Shown: positions 24,847 to 33,365 of the stretch, in pieces
How the letters are laid out: every line of letters begins with the position of its first letter
Numbering within the stretch: the stretch's first letter is position 1
Assembly (NCBI GenBank): GCA_023457135.1
Contig: JAEWMO010000073.1
Coordinates: forward strand, 1 to 34,962
From: Methanobacteriota archaeon
Lineage (GTDB): Archaea; Halobacteriota; Methanomicrobia; Methanomicrobiales; Methanoculleaceae
Length of the DNA stretch: 34,962 nucleotides
Reading direction: 5' to 3'
The notes under the pieces: model-generated
What the model was told of the DNA's origin: nothing
The model's database searches: none
The model's input: only the letters and a program-made list of their open reading frames with translations
Program-made: the position numbers and the translations under genes

Positions 24847-24873
24847 GGTGCGGCAGGGTGTGGCTGCCGCACC
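24847..24873. repeat. Perfect 10-bp inverted repeat (strong hairpin)
   Basis: GGTGCGGCAG (24847-24856) pairs exactly with CTGCCGCACC (24864-24873) across a 7-base loop. It is not followed by a T-run. It lies in the 516-base gap 24690-25205 between paralogs 2 and 3, upstream of two TATA-like elements (CATTTAATC near 24897 and ACATATAATC near 24915), so it is not a plain terminator. It may belong to a small RNA or bind a regulator. Confidence 0.6.
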
Positions 24874-25018
24874 GGCCGGGTGGGGGGATGGGGGACCATT
24901 TAATCCCGGGACTTACATATAATCTGCGGGATAAAATTCCGTATTTCGGACAGATTCGCTCACCCTGTCCCCTGTCCTGACCCCCGGCGCAGGCCCCCCC
25001 CGCACCCGGGGTGTGCGC

Positions 25019-25175
25019 TAAAGTTTTATCAAATATATATATTTTTTTATTTTCATTTCTGTATCTCAAAGGCCAGAAAATTGTAAATTTAAAAGTTAAT
25101 GTTGGATAATTTGGCATTCTGGATAATTATATTGATTATTTTAAATTAAAAAAGATTTTAAATCAGGGTCATCAG
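25019..25175 (+). promoter_or_regulatory. AT-rich promoter/leader of beta-helix protein 3
   Basis: About 155 bases of very AT-rich DNA interrupt the GC-rich surroundings. The island starts with TTTATCAAATATATATA and contains a direct repeat GGATAATT at 25104-25111 and 25121-25128 (17-base period). Several TATA-like elements are present, so the start of transcription cannot be chosen. The region ends 30 bases before the likely GTG start. Confidence 0.5.
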
Positions 25176-25205
25176 ATAATGCAGTATCTCCCGAGAGGTG
25201 AGATA

Positions 25206-27821
25206 GTGCAAGATAGACGGACAACGAAGCTTCTAATCGCAGTGTTCCTGATCGTCGGGCTTGTTCCGGTTGTCAGTGCACTCGAGACGACCCCCAACAC
25301 GATCGTCGCGGCAAGCGACAGCAGCGCGGCTGACAAAGCAGCGGCTGCCTACGTCTGTGATGGGGTTAATGATCATGTGGAGATTCAGGCAGCACTGAAT
25401 GCCCTGCCATCGTCTGGCGGTGTTGTCCTCCTGAAAAGCGGCACATACAACTGTGCAGGGATCATTGCTCCCAAAGCAGGCTCTACTCTCATGGGGGAGG
25501 GTGCAGACAAGACTAAGCTTGTCTTCACCCGCGATGGACGGATCAACGTCGACCGCGAGTACGTGACCCTCGATGGGTTCCACATCAAGGGCAGCGGCTA
25601 CAGCAGCGGCGTCAAGTGGCTCGGCGTGATGAACATCCGTGCAAGCCACGCGAAGATCCACAACATCACGGGAACCGCGGATGCGAGCATCCAGGCGGTC
25701 TACCTCCTGGTCCACGATCCGACCGTGTATGCCCCGACCCTCGAAGACGTCGAGTTCATCAACTGCAGGGCCGTGGATACCGGGACCTACGGGTTCCTCC
25801 ACAACGCCTGGGGTTCGACGAACATGACCATCAAGAACGTCCGCTACGACAACTGTGCCGCGATCAACTGCGGCAAGTACGGGCAGTTCAACCCCTGGAT
25901 CACCGGGTTTGACTTTGCCGAGCTCAACGACATGGATGGTCTCCGCGTGACGAACTGCCTTGCGGAAGGCACCCTGGAGTCCGGGTTCCACTTCGAGTTC
26001 GACCCGAAGGTGACGAACGCAGTCCTTGAGAACTGCGTGAGCCGGAACAACGGGCAGAAGCCCTTCCCGACCAAGGCCTACAACGTGAACGACATGTCGA
26101 CCCACTACTTCGGGTGCGGCTACTACGCTCCGAACTGTGACGCGACGTTCATCAACTGCACGGCGGAAGGTAACTCCATGAACGGGTTCTACACGACGAA
26201 CGGTGGTAAACTCTACAACTGCGTCGAGAAGGACACCGCCAAAGGGAGGACCGACTTCAGCTACCGGGTGCCTGCTGGCTACTACAGCGTCCCGAGCCGC
26301 TCGGTCAACCCTGCTCTGGTGATGGAGAACTGCACGAGCATCAACTCGAACAGTTTCGGCCTCCAGGTCGACCTCGCGAACAACGTGAAGATCCGGAACT
26401 TCCACCTGATCGACCCGGTCGGGTACAAGGGTAAGGGCTCCAGCCTCGGCGGCACGAACGGCCAGTTCGACAATGCCGAGGTGAGCATCTACGCGTCGGG
26501 CAACCGTGTCGAGACGCTGGTCTGGGCGAAGGAGAACATAAACACCGTCTTCTCCGGTCAGATCGTCTCCGATGCGGCAAAGCCGTTCGTAGTCGAGGGT
26601 TACAGGACCAAGAACGTCCTCGTGAAGGATATGGAGATCGTCTCCAGCACCCTTCCGGCAGGTTCCCCCGGTGTGACCGTCGTGAACACGGTTCCGGCCG
26701 GTCAGGCAACCCTCCAGAACGTGAAGGTTGTCTCCACCGGTTCGCCGGTGCCGACCCCGACGGTCCCGACCACCCCGTCGACCACCCCCACCACCCCGAC
26801 ACCGACCCCCACCACACCGGCTCCCTCCGGGAAGCCGGACCTTGTGGTGACCGACATCTCCTGGAACCCGGCAAACCCGGCCACCGGGAGTGCGGTGACC
26901 CTTTCGGCAACCCTCAAGAACCAGGGAGATGCCCCCACGCCTGCGGGCGCGACTCACGGGGTTATCTTCACGTTCGATGACGGTGCTGCCGGTCCGGGCG
27001 TCTGGTCGGACACTCACAAGCAGTCGATCGCTCCGGGTGCATGGATCACAGTGACCGCAACCGGCGGCTCCGCCGGTGCAACCTGGAAAGCTGTCGAAGG
27101 CACCCACACGGTGAAGGCCAACGTGGACGACGTCAACCGGATTGCCGAGAGCAACGAGGCGAACAACGTCCGCACCGAACAGATCACGGTTGCGAAGGCC
27201 GGATCGGTGCCGACTACCCCGGCGCCGACCCCCACCCCCACCACACCGGCTCCCTCCGGGAAGCCGGACCTTGTGGTGACCGACATCTCCTGGACGCCGG
27301 CAAACCCGGCTACCGGGAGTGCGGTGACCCTTTCGGCCACCATCAAGAACCAGGGATCGGCTCCCACGCCTGCGGGCATGAAGCACGGCGTCATCTTTAC
27401 GTTCGATGACGGTGCCGCCGGTCCGGGCGTCTGGTCGGACACTCACACGCAGGCAATCGCCCCGGGCGCATCGGTCACGTTGACCGCCACCGGCGGTTCC
27501 GCCGGTGCGACCTGGAAGGCTGTCTCCGGCACTCACACCGTGAAGGCCAACGTGGATGACGTCAACCGGATTCCCGAGAGCGATGAGACAAACAACGTTA
27601 TGAGCAAGCAGATCGTCGTCGGCGCCAAGCCGGCCCCCGTCAGGGGAGACGTCAACGGAGATGGCAGCGTTGACTGGGCCGACGTGACGGTCGTTGCCGA
27701 GATGGCACAGGGAAAGACCACCTCCAGCACGGCTGCCGACCTTGATGGAAACGGCACCATAGACTGGAAGGATGTCGCCCTGCTTGCCGACTTCTTCTTC
27801 GGCAGGACTTCCTCGCTCTAA
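25206..27821 (+). CDS. Secreted beta-helix protein with two CARDB domains and a type I dockerin, paralog 3
   Basis: The 871-residue protein has a signal peptide (TTKLLIAVFLIVGLVPVVSA), a beta-helix core to about residue 515 with all shared motifs, a Thr/Pro linker (about 515-540), two CARDB domains (about 540-663 and 683-806; each starts GKPDLVVTDISW) and a dockerin (about 813-871). The dockerin has two calcium loops, DVNGDGSVDWAD and DLDGNGTIDWKD, with Asp/Asn at positions 1, 3, 5, 9 and 12. CARDB domains mediate adhesion; dockerins bind cohesins. No cohesin is visible here. GTG 25206 follows GAGAGGTGAG closely, while the 25179 ATG has no ribosome site and the bases between resemble the untranslated leader of paralog 1. 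The protein is secreted. Confidence 0.88.
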   Translation: MQDRRTTKLLIAVFLIVGLVPVVSALETTPNTIVAASDSSAADKAAAAYVCDGVNDHVEIQAALNALPSSGGVVLLKSGTYNCAGIIAPKAGSTLMGEGADKTKLVFTRDGRINVDREYVTLDGFHIKGSGYSSGVKWLGVMNIRASHAKIHNITGTADASIQAVYLLVHDPTVYAPTLEDVEFINCRAVDTGTYGFLHNAWGSTNMTIKNVRYDNCAAINCGKYGQFNPWITGFDFAELNDMDGLRVTNCLAEGTLESGFHFEFDPKVTNAVLENCVSRNNGQKPFPTKAYNVNDMSTHYFGCGYYAPNCDATFINCTAEGNSMNGFYTTNGGKLYNCVEKDTAKGRTDFSYRVPAGYYSVPSRSVNPALVMENCTSINSNSFGLQVDLANNVKIRNFHLIDPVGYKGKGSSLGGTNGQFDNAEVSIYASGNRVETLVWAKENINTVFSGQIVSDAAKPFVVEGYRTKNVLVKDMEIVSSTLPAGSPGVTVVNTVPAGQATLQNVKVVSTGSPVPTPTVPTTPSTTPTTPTPTPTTPAPSGKPDLVVTDISWNPANPATGSAVTLSATLKNQGDAPTPAGATHGVIFTFDDGAAGPGVWSDTHKQSIAPGAWITVTATGGSAGATWKAVEGTHTVKANVDDVNRIAESNEANNVRTEQITVAKAGSVPTTPAPTPTPTTPAPSGKPDLVVTDISWTPANPATGSAVTLSATIKNQGSAPTPAGMKHGVIFTFDDGAAGPGVWSDTHTQAIAPGASVTLTATGGSAGATWKAVSGTHTVKANVDDVNRIPESDETNNVMSKQIVVGAKPAPVRGDVNGDGSVDWADVTVVAEMAQGKTTSSTAADLDGNGTIDWKDVALLADFFFGRTSSL
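26803..27620 (+). repeat. Tandem repeat of linker plus CARDB, 429-base period
   Basis: Two nearly identical units within paralog 3 encode a T/P linker and a CARDB domain. Matching landmarks (start of GKPDLVV) lie 429 bases apart, i.e. 143 residues. Similarity at the DNA level is high, which indicates recent duplication or homogenisation. Confidence 0.8.
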
Positions 27822-27831
27822 CGCCTGTAGC

Positions 27832-27869
27832 GGGGACCGGGGATAAGCCCCTCCCCACCATGCTTTTTT
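27832..27869 (+). terminator. Hairpin terminator after paralog 3
   Basis: GGGG-ACC-GGGG (27832-27842) can pair with CCCC-T-CCCC (27848-27856) around ATAAG, and a run of six T follows at 27864-27869. It begins 11 bases after the stop codon. Confidence 0.6.
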
Positions 27870-28036
27870 ATTCAGTTACTTTCCTGCGCATCGGCGGCGC
27901 GATCCGCGGACGGTCTTCTCTGATAAACATTTCCTCTTCAGCCGATCATCGTCCGGGCCGATGCCGGGCAGGGCGGCCTCAAAGCATCCCTGTCGCGGGC
28001 CACGCAGCCCGGAGGGGACCGAACCGGTGGATACAT

Positions 28037-28044
28037 CTATATAG
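28037..28044 (+). promoter_or_regulatory. TATA box of the flippase gene
   Basis: CTATATAG is centred 27 bases before the ATG at 28068 and there is no ribosome site, so the mRNA is likely leaderless. The same 8-mer is used at nearly the same distance before the GT4 gene (33057-33064). Confidence 0.55.
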
Positions 28045-28067
28045 GTGCCGCCCGATAATGGCGCCCA

Positions 28068-29309
28068 ATGGCAGTAGCACTCCCCAAAAACTTCAGCGAC
28101 GTCAGACAGCAGTTACAGGAGCCGCTCATCCGGAACTCGTTCTTCATCATGGCGTCGTCGCTCGCTGCGGCAGGGTTCGGGTTTTTCTTCTGGATGATCG
28201 CAGCACGTCTTTACTCGCAGGCGGACGTGGGTATTGCAACAGCCCTGATGTCCTCCGTGGGGCTCCTCATCCTCATCTCCCGGCTGGGCCTGGACCAGTC
28301 GGTGATACGGTTCTTCCCCCTGCGCGACAAGAACGGGGTGCTTGGAACCGCCCTCCTCGTCCCTACAGCGGTGGCGCTTGGTGCGGGTCTGCTCTTCATT
28401 GCTGCGGTCGATATCATCTCCCCGGAGCTTGCGATCGTCCGGACGATCGCGCCGCTTTATCTCCTTATTCTTGGGGCCTACTCCCTCATCTGGGTCCTTG
28501 AAGGTGCGTTTAACGCCCTGCGGAAGTCCGAGCACTACTTCACCTTAAATGTCTTTTACGGGTCGAGGATCCTCTTTCTCGTACCCCTGGTCTTCCTCGG
28601 GGCTACAGGCATCTTCGGCGCCTTCGGCCTCTCGTTCATCCTCGGCCTCTTCCTCGCCCTTGCCCTCCTTGCCCGGTGCTCCGTACGCCCGGCCCTGGGC
28701 GTCGACCGGGTCTTCCTGCGGGAAGCATGGCAGTTCTCTGCCGGTGCGTACATCGCCGGGATACTGATGTCAGCGCCGAATATGGTCATCCCGATCATGG
28801 TGCTCCACGTGCTGGGGGCCGAGAGCACCGCCAACTACTACATCACCTACGCCATCGTCTCGATACTCTTCATGATACCGTACGCGTTCACGACATCGCT
28901 CTTCGTCGAGGGGAGCCACGGCGGGGAGATGAAGAAGAGCGTGCTCAGGACGCTTGCAGGCATGTTCGCCCTGCTCATACCGGCGATCATCATGCTCTCT
29001 CTCTTCGGGGAGCAGATCCTCAACCTGATCGGCAAGGATTACGTCGAAGGCATGGCCCTGCTCAGGGTGCTTGCGCTGTCGGCCCTGTTCGTCTCGATCT
29101 GCCAGACCTTTATATCGATCGCAAAGGTTCGCAACGACATCCAGAGTCTCGTCATCCTCAGCGGTTTCGTTAGTGTCGCCCTGCTCGGGCTCGGCTACAC
29201 CCTGATGCACCGGTTCGGGCTTATCGGCATGGGGTATGCGTGGTTCGCCACGTATCTTGCGGGTACGCTCCTCGTCGGTCTGATCCTGAAGAAGAAGAAG
29301 TGGGTGTAG
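28068..29309 (+). CDS. Polysaccharide/oligosaccharide flippase (Wzx-like, MATE-superfamily)
   Basis: The 413-residue protein is very hydrophobic, with about 12 predicted helices, and belongs to the polysaccharide biosynthesis/flippase group that moves lipid-linked sugars across the membrane. Typical features are the N-terminal helix NSFFIMASSLAAAGFGFFFW followed by RLYSQADVGIATALMSS, RLGLDQSVIRFFP in the first third, and the C-terminal basic end KKKKWV. Family members are usually 400-500 residues. It lies beside a DUF2206 membrane protein and a GT4 glycosyltransferase, which supports a role in surface-glycan export. The ATG is 23 bases after the TATA box, consistent with a leaderless transcript. 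Substrate unknown. Confidence 0.88.
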   Translation: MAVALPKNFSDVRQQLQEPLIRNSFFIMASSLAAAGFGFFFWMIAARLYSQADVGIATALMSSVGLLILISRLGLDQSVIRFFPLRDKNGVLGTALLVPTAVALGAGLLFIAAVDIISPELAIVRTIAPLYLLILGAYSLIWVLEGAFNALRKSEHYFTLNVFYGSRILFLVPLVFLGATGIFGAFGLSFILGLFLALALLARCSVRPALGVDRVFLREAWQFSAGAYIAGILMSAPNMVIPIMVLHVLGAESTANYYITYAIVSILFMIPYAFTTSLFVEGSHGGEMKKSVLRTLAGMFALLIPAIIMLSLFGEQILNLIGKDYVEGMALLRVLALSALFVSICQTFISIAKVRNDIQSLVILSGFVSVALLGLGYTLMHRFGLIGMGYAWFATYLAGTLLVGLILKKKKWV

Positions 29310-29410
29310 CCGGCGTTCCGCTCCTGTTCCGGCCTCCTCCCTCTAACCCTGTTTCGGGCAATCCTGCAGTGACCGCTGGGTGTGGGGTTCCGGGGCGACC
29401 TTCCGGCATT

Positions 29411-31624
29411 TCACCGGTAATATATTGCGGAGCCGGAGTTGTCGTAGATTCGGTTCTGGTTCCCGACGAACAGCCCGGCATCGGTGTATGTCGCCGTCGT
29501 GACCGTGTTCTGCTGCGCCTCAAGCCGGACACTCTCCCGCACGAGGTTGTACGTACCGAAGTAGGTATAGGAGTTCGGCTCTACCAGCGATGCATTTGCC
29601 GGGAGGTAACGCTGGTGGTCCGGGTCGAACCCCAGCATGAGCCACCAGCGCATACCGTCGACATAGATCGGACGGTTGTTGCCCTCCGAGAGGAGCCACT
29701 TTGCCCCCTGGATCTCTTTGCCGTTGAAGACCGGTTTATCTCCGGTGGTCTCAAGCGCCATCGATGTCGGGTCGTCGCCCACGACCTGATAGATGAGCCC
29801 GCTGTTGAAGAGGAGGAAGACGACGAAGAATCCCGCCAGAGCCTGATATGCCGTCCCCATGAACGGGACCATCATAATGGCGCGTATCCTCTCTGCCACC
29901 GCCTCATATAGCGTTATGCCGCCGATAATTGCAAACGGCGCGAGGAAGAGCAGGGTGATGTGATAGAGCCGGCTGGTGTTGAGCGAGCTCGCAAAGAACG
30001 GGACGGCGATGCCCGCCACGTTGATGAGGAGGAAGACCAGGGAGACGGCGAGATACTCCGGCTCGATGTGCCACCGGTCGCGCTTTACGAGGGTTGCGAG
30101 CAGTCCCACGGTGATGAGTCCCTGGGTGGCGATATGGACGACCTTCGCGAGGCTGTGCAGGGCCGTCGTCGCCTGGCCGGTGAGGATCTGCATCCCCTGT
30201 GCAGGCGTTGCCGTATGAGTCTCTATGAAGAGAGTATTCCATATCCTGTCTCCGATGCCGGCGATGGTAGCGAATGCCGTGCCCTCTGCAACCGTCGAGT
30301 ACCACAGGTAGGTGAGGATGGCAAAGATCAGGATGTAGGGGAGGACGAGGGTTCTGGCCTGGCGGCGGGGGACAGTCTCCTCCGGGGCGAGCGGGTCGGG
30401 CATCAGGGTGCCCGACATTCCGCGAAGCCTCTCCTGCAGGCCGGAGGGCAGGTATTGGGGGAGGATCAGCAGCAGCCATGCCGGAACGAGCGCGAAGAGG
30501 TAGATGTATGAGAGGCCGTAATGCGAGACGATCATGGCAAAGCCGAAGGTGACCATGAGAATCGCCCGGCTGCCCCGGCCCATCGACTTGTCGATCAGCA
30601 CGAGGATGGTCAGCACGAGGAAGAGTTCTGCGACCTGCTGCCGGGCAAGCGAGATCATCTCCGTGTAGAACGTAAAGAATGAGACGAAGAAGAAGGCCGA
30701 GAGGAACCCGATCTTCGAGTTCGTCTGTTTCTCGACGGCCCGGTAGACGCCAAGCGGCACGAGGGCAAAGAGGAGGGGGTAGATGATCTTCAGAACCCAG
30801 ACCGGATCGAGATCACAGATGAGCGAGTAGATGGGGACGAGCGCAACGACGGAGAGCATCCCGTTCGTGTTGTAGGGGATGGTCATATCCCAGACCCCCG
30901 GCACCAGCACGCTGTTGATGAGGTGAAGTTCGTGGTGGATATCGTATCCCCAGACGTACTCCGATATCAGCGAGGTATGATAGAGGAGCGCGAGCGCGAT
31001 CGTGTAGACCGCGAGCGGGTAACATGACGCCGGGATGAGGCGGTCGAACCCGACGGCGAGGCCGACGACGGCGAGCAGGACGAGGAGGAGGAAGAGGAGC
31101 GTGACCATGTGATACTCGTTCCTGAGGTAGGTCCCGACGATCGCAAAGAACGGGAGGAGCAGGAGGAACGGCACTGCAGGCGGGGGGACGGAGATCTCCA
31201 ATCCGACGGGGCTTGCCGCGGCATACCCCCGGTCCCTGGTGAGCGCGAGATAGAGCAGGACCTGCACGACGGCGACGATCGTGATGAAGAGGATCGCAAG
31301 TGAGAACGGGCGTGTATATCCGATCAGGGGGTAGACGATATTTGCACCGAGGCCGGTGATCATGAGGACTGCAAGGCTCAGTCCGACGGAGTAGAGCACC
31401 GTCTCGATCGCGCCGAGGTCATGGAGCCTGAGCGCCTTCAGTGTAAGAATCCCGGGCAGGAACGTGAGATAGATGAGAGCCAGGGCTTCCCGTGCGATCG
31501 GTACATGGTAGCCGACGAGGCTGAGGCAGACCACCCCGACGAAGGCCAGCTGAAGCGCCTGAAATACCCAGAAAAACTCCCTGTTGTTCCAGTCGTTCAT
31601 CCTGAGCGGGTTAGATAGGTGCAT
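29411..31624 (-). CDS. DUF2206 polytopic membrane protein, probable glycan-assembly enzyme
   Basis: The 737-residue protein has about 16 or more predicted transmembrane helices in two blocks and an extracellular C-terminal domain of about 130 residues (from about 605). It opens with MNDWNNREFFW (after MHLSNPLR), which I recall as typical of DUF2206 proteins in methanogens. The layout of many helices plus a soluble tail resembles GT-C glycosyltransferases and polymerases, but I cannot identify catalytic residues. GAGGATC lies nine bases before ATG 31624. A second start at MNDW (31600) is possible. It is transcribed in the same direction as the upstream GT4 gene, with a 250-base gap containing its own TATA-like element (GATTTTAATAG on the minus strand near 31745-31755). 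Confidence 0.82.
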   Translation of the reverse strand: MHLSNPLRMNDWNNREFFWVFQALQLAFVGVVCLSLVGYHVPIAREALALIYLTFLPGILTLKALRLHDLGAIETVLYSVGLSLAVLMITGLGANIVYPLIGYTRPFSLAILFITIVAVVQVLLYLALTRDRGYAAASPVGLEISVPPPAVPFLLLLPFFAIVGTYLRNEYHMVTLLFLLLVLLAVVGLAVGFDRLIPASCYPLAVYTIALALLYHTSLISEYVWGYDIHHELHLINSVLVPGVWDMTIPYNTNGMLSVVALVPIYSLICDLDPVWVLKIIYPLLFALVPLGVYRAVEKQTNSKIGFLSAFFFVSFFTFYTEMISLARQQVAELFLVLTILVLIDKSMGRGSRAILMVTFGFAMIVSHYGLSYIYLFALVPAWLLLILPQYLPSGLQERLRGMSGTLMPDPLAPEETVPRRQARTLVLPYILIFAILTYLWYSTVAEGTAFATIAGIGDRIWNTLFIETHTATPAQGMQILTGQATTALHSLAKVVHIATQGLITVGLLATLVKRDRWHIEPEYLAVSLVFLLINVAGIAVPFFASSLNTSRLYHITLLFLAPFAIIGGITLYEAVAERIRAIMMVPFMGTAYQALAGFFVVFLLFNSGLIYQVVGDDPTSMALETTGDKPVFNGKEIQGAKWLLSEGNNRPIYVDGMRWWLMLGFDPDHQRYLPANASLVEPNSYTYFGTYNLVRESVRLEAQQNTVTTATYTDAGLFVGNQNRIYDNSGSAIYYR

Positions 31625-31874
31625 GAGTGTATGATCCTCTTGTAGGTTGTCCGCTGGTTTCGCGTATGGGAACAGTCTCTGCGTGGTCGTGATCTCCGGA
31701 GCGTTCGTATGCTGTATTCGTGCACTGACTGGCAGGTCTCTCTATTAAAATCTTTTGACGAAGCGGCTGCCTCTGCAGAGCACCTCCTCCCCCCGCTCAT
31801 GCGGCCGGTCGATGCCGTGCTTCCGTCCTCATCGATGGGAGGATAAAATTCCCCTTGCCAACGTAACGCCCGGC

Positions 31875-33032
31875 TCATTGCTCCTCTCCGGCAGCCGGAG
31901 CCGTATCACGGAGGACCTCGCCCTGGCGTGGCTCACCTGTTCCCCCGGCAGGCGCCAGTTCGTTGTAGACGGCAAGGAGGGACCGTGCGATCGTGGACCA
32001 TGCCATATCCGTCTTGAGCTTCGTGTAGCCCTGCTCTCCCATGCGCCGGCACGCCGCGGGATCCTTCAGCAGGCTCACGAGTGCAGAGGCCAGTGCTGCC
32101 GGGTCCCGCGGGGGCACGACATACCCGGTCCTCCCATCGTCGACGACCTCCGGCAGGCCCCCGACACGTGTGGCCACGACCGGTCTCTTAAACCCGTACG
32201 CGGTCGGTATGACACCGCTCTGGGACGCTTCGATGTACGGGAGCGCCACGACGCTCGCCTGCTGGAAGAGCCGTGCGCCTTCTTCGTAGGGTATCCTGTA
32301 GTTGTGGACCTCGAATGCATCCCGGCCCGCCATCATCGCTGCATACCTGCTGAAGTCCTCGCCCGTGCCGGCGACGACGATCCGGGCGTCCGGGATCTCG
32401 CGGGTGATGAGGGGTTCTGCCCGGATCAGGCATTCAAGCCCTTTATATCGGTGAATTCTGCCGAAGAAGAGGATCCGGTGTCCCTCGGGCTCCAGGCCCT
32501 CCACTTCGAACTTCGTAAACGGCGTCACCTCATGCTCGCCTATGGGGATGACATGCACCTTACGGTCGGGAACACGATAGTTCTGCACCAGGATCTCTTT
32601 GAGCGCTCGTCCGTGCACGAAGATGCGGTCGGGAAAAACCCTTGATGTGAGCAGCGTAAGCCGGTAGAGCAGGGAGCCGACGTCCAGGAGGCGGTCTTCG
32701 CCGGGATGCGGCTCGATGTCGTGGAACGTCGCCACCAGGGGGTATCTCCGGAGCAGGGGGAGGAGCGGGCAGAGCATGGGGTTGTTCACCTGGAAGTGAA
32801 CGACGTCGGGCTTGAAGTCACGGACTGCCGCCACGATCTCGCGGAGCATCGAGTAGCGTGACGTACCGGAGTAGCGGAAGATATTGACCTTCACCGCCGG
32901 GTCGATACTCTCCAGGTACTCCTCCGACCGGTAGTCCGGCAGCAGCAGCATAACCTCGGCGTGCCGGGCGAGTTCGTTTGCCATCTGGATGGTGTAGTCG
33001 TAGAACCAGAATGTCAGGCATGCCACCCGCAT
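31875..33032 (-). CDS. GT4-family glycosyltransferase
   Basis: The 385-residue protein has two Rossmann-like halves of the GT-B fold. N-terminal half: MRVACLTFWFYDYTIQMANEL, DVVHFQVNNP and VATFHDIEPHPGED. C-terminal half: ILFFGRIHRYKGLECLI, VVAGTGED, LPYIEASQSGVIP, and RVGGLPEVVDDGRTGYVVPP, which are hallmarks of family 4 retaining glycosyltransferases that use nucleotide sugars. The EX7E motif is partly altered: the second glutamate is absent in IEASQSGVIPTAYG, as in several GT4 branches. It probably adds one sugar to a lipid-linked glycan on the inner face of the membrane. The leaderless-type promoter shares its TATA 8-mer with the flippase gene. Sugar donor and acceptor are unknown. Confidence 0.92.
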   Translation of the reverse strand: MRVACLTFWFYDYTIQMANELARHAEVMLLLPDYRSEEYLESIDPAVKVNIFRYSGTSRYSMLREIVAAVRDFKPDVVHFQVNNPMLCPLLPLLRRYPLVATFHDIEPHPGEDRLLDVGSLLYRLTLLTSRVFPDRIFVHGRALKEILVQNYRVPDRKVHVIPIGEHEVTPFTKFEVEGLEPEGHRILFFGRIHRYKGLECLIRAEPLITREIPDARIVVAGTGEDFSRYAAMMAGRDAFEVHNYRIPYEEGARLFQQASVVALPYIEASQSGVIPTAYGFKRPVVATRVGGLPEVVDDGRTGYVVPPRDPAALASALVSLLKDPAACRRMGEQGYTKLKTDMAWSTIARSLLAVYNELAPAGGTGEPRQGEVLRDTAPAAGEEQ

Positions 33033-33056
33033 AGGGGCACTCTCTGTGAGGATGCT

Positions 33057-33064
33057 CTATATAG
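33057..33064 (-). promoter_or_regulatory. TATA box of the GT4 gene
   Basis: The self-complementary CTATATAG is centred 28 bases before the ATG at 33032 and no ribosome site is seen, so a leaderless transcript is likely. Confidence 0.55.
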
Positions 33065-33286
33065 AAGTTGCGCCGGGGAGCGCCGTTGGCCCGCAGGGTC
33101 GCGGGTAGATGGTGCCCGGGCACGAGGGGGTTTTCCGGGGCTGCGATTCTTTCCCGGGTGCTGCCTCCCGGGCCCCTGTTGTATCCTGTTCCTGCCACTC
33201 CGGGTTCTGCCGTTCTGAAAGATGCCCTCCCAGCTTTGGGCGGGCGAGCGGCAGCAGGAGCCGGGGTCTTAGAACCGTACCGGCGC

Positions 33287-33351
33287 ACGGGACCGAACTC
33301 CCGTCACCCCGTTATGACGGACGTTTGGAATGGGCTGTTCCCGGCGTCCGT
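33287..33351. other. Structured non-coding region with overlapping hairpins, possible small RNA
   Basis: The gap 33033-33576 has no gene but contains three adjoining inverted repeats. ACGGGA (33287-33292) pairs with TCCCGT (33299-33304). CCGTCA (33301-33306) pairs with TGACGG (33315-33320), so these two are mutually exclusive. ACGGACG (33317-33323) pairs with CGTCCGT (33345-33351), and inside it GGAA (33327-33330) pairs with TTCC (33338-33341), giving a long stem-loop with a 3x3 internal loop. A TATA-like AATATTTATAG lies just to the right at 33366-33376. Strand and function are unknown. Confidence 0.45.
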
Positions 33352-33365
33352 TGGCGAAAGGCGCG

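Noticed and set aside
25233..27536. 767-codon open frame antisense to beta-helix paralog 3
   Set aside because: Same shadow effect; similar shadows occur opposite paralogs 2 and 4 because their sense codons are conserved.
27860..28501. 213-codon plus-strand frame overlapping the flippase start
   Set aside because: It crosses the terminator and promoter and then overlaps the flippase in another frame; composition is not protein-like.
33255..33310. tRNA-like stretch with a T-arm-like hairpin
   Set aside because: The loop is six bases and no acceptor, D or anticodon arm can be built around it.
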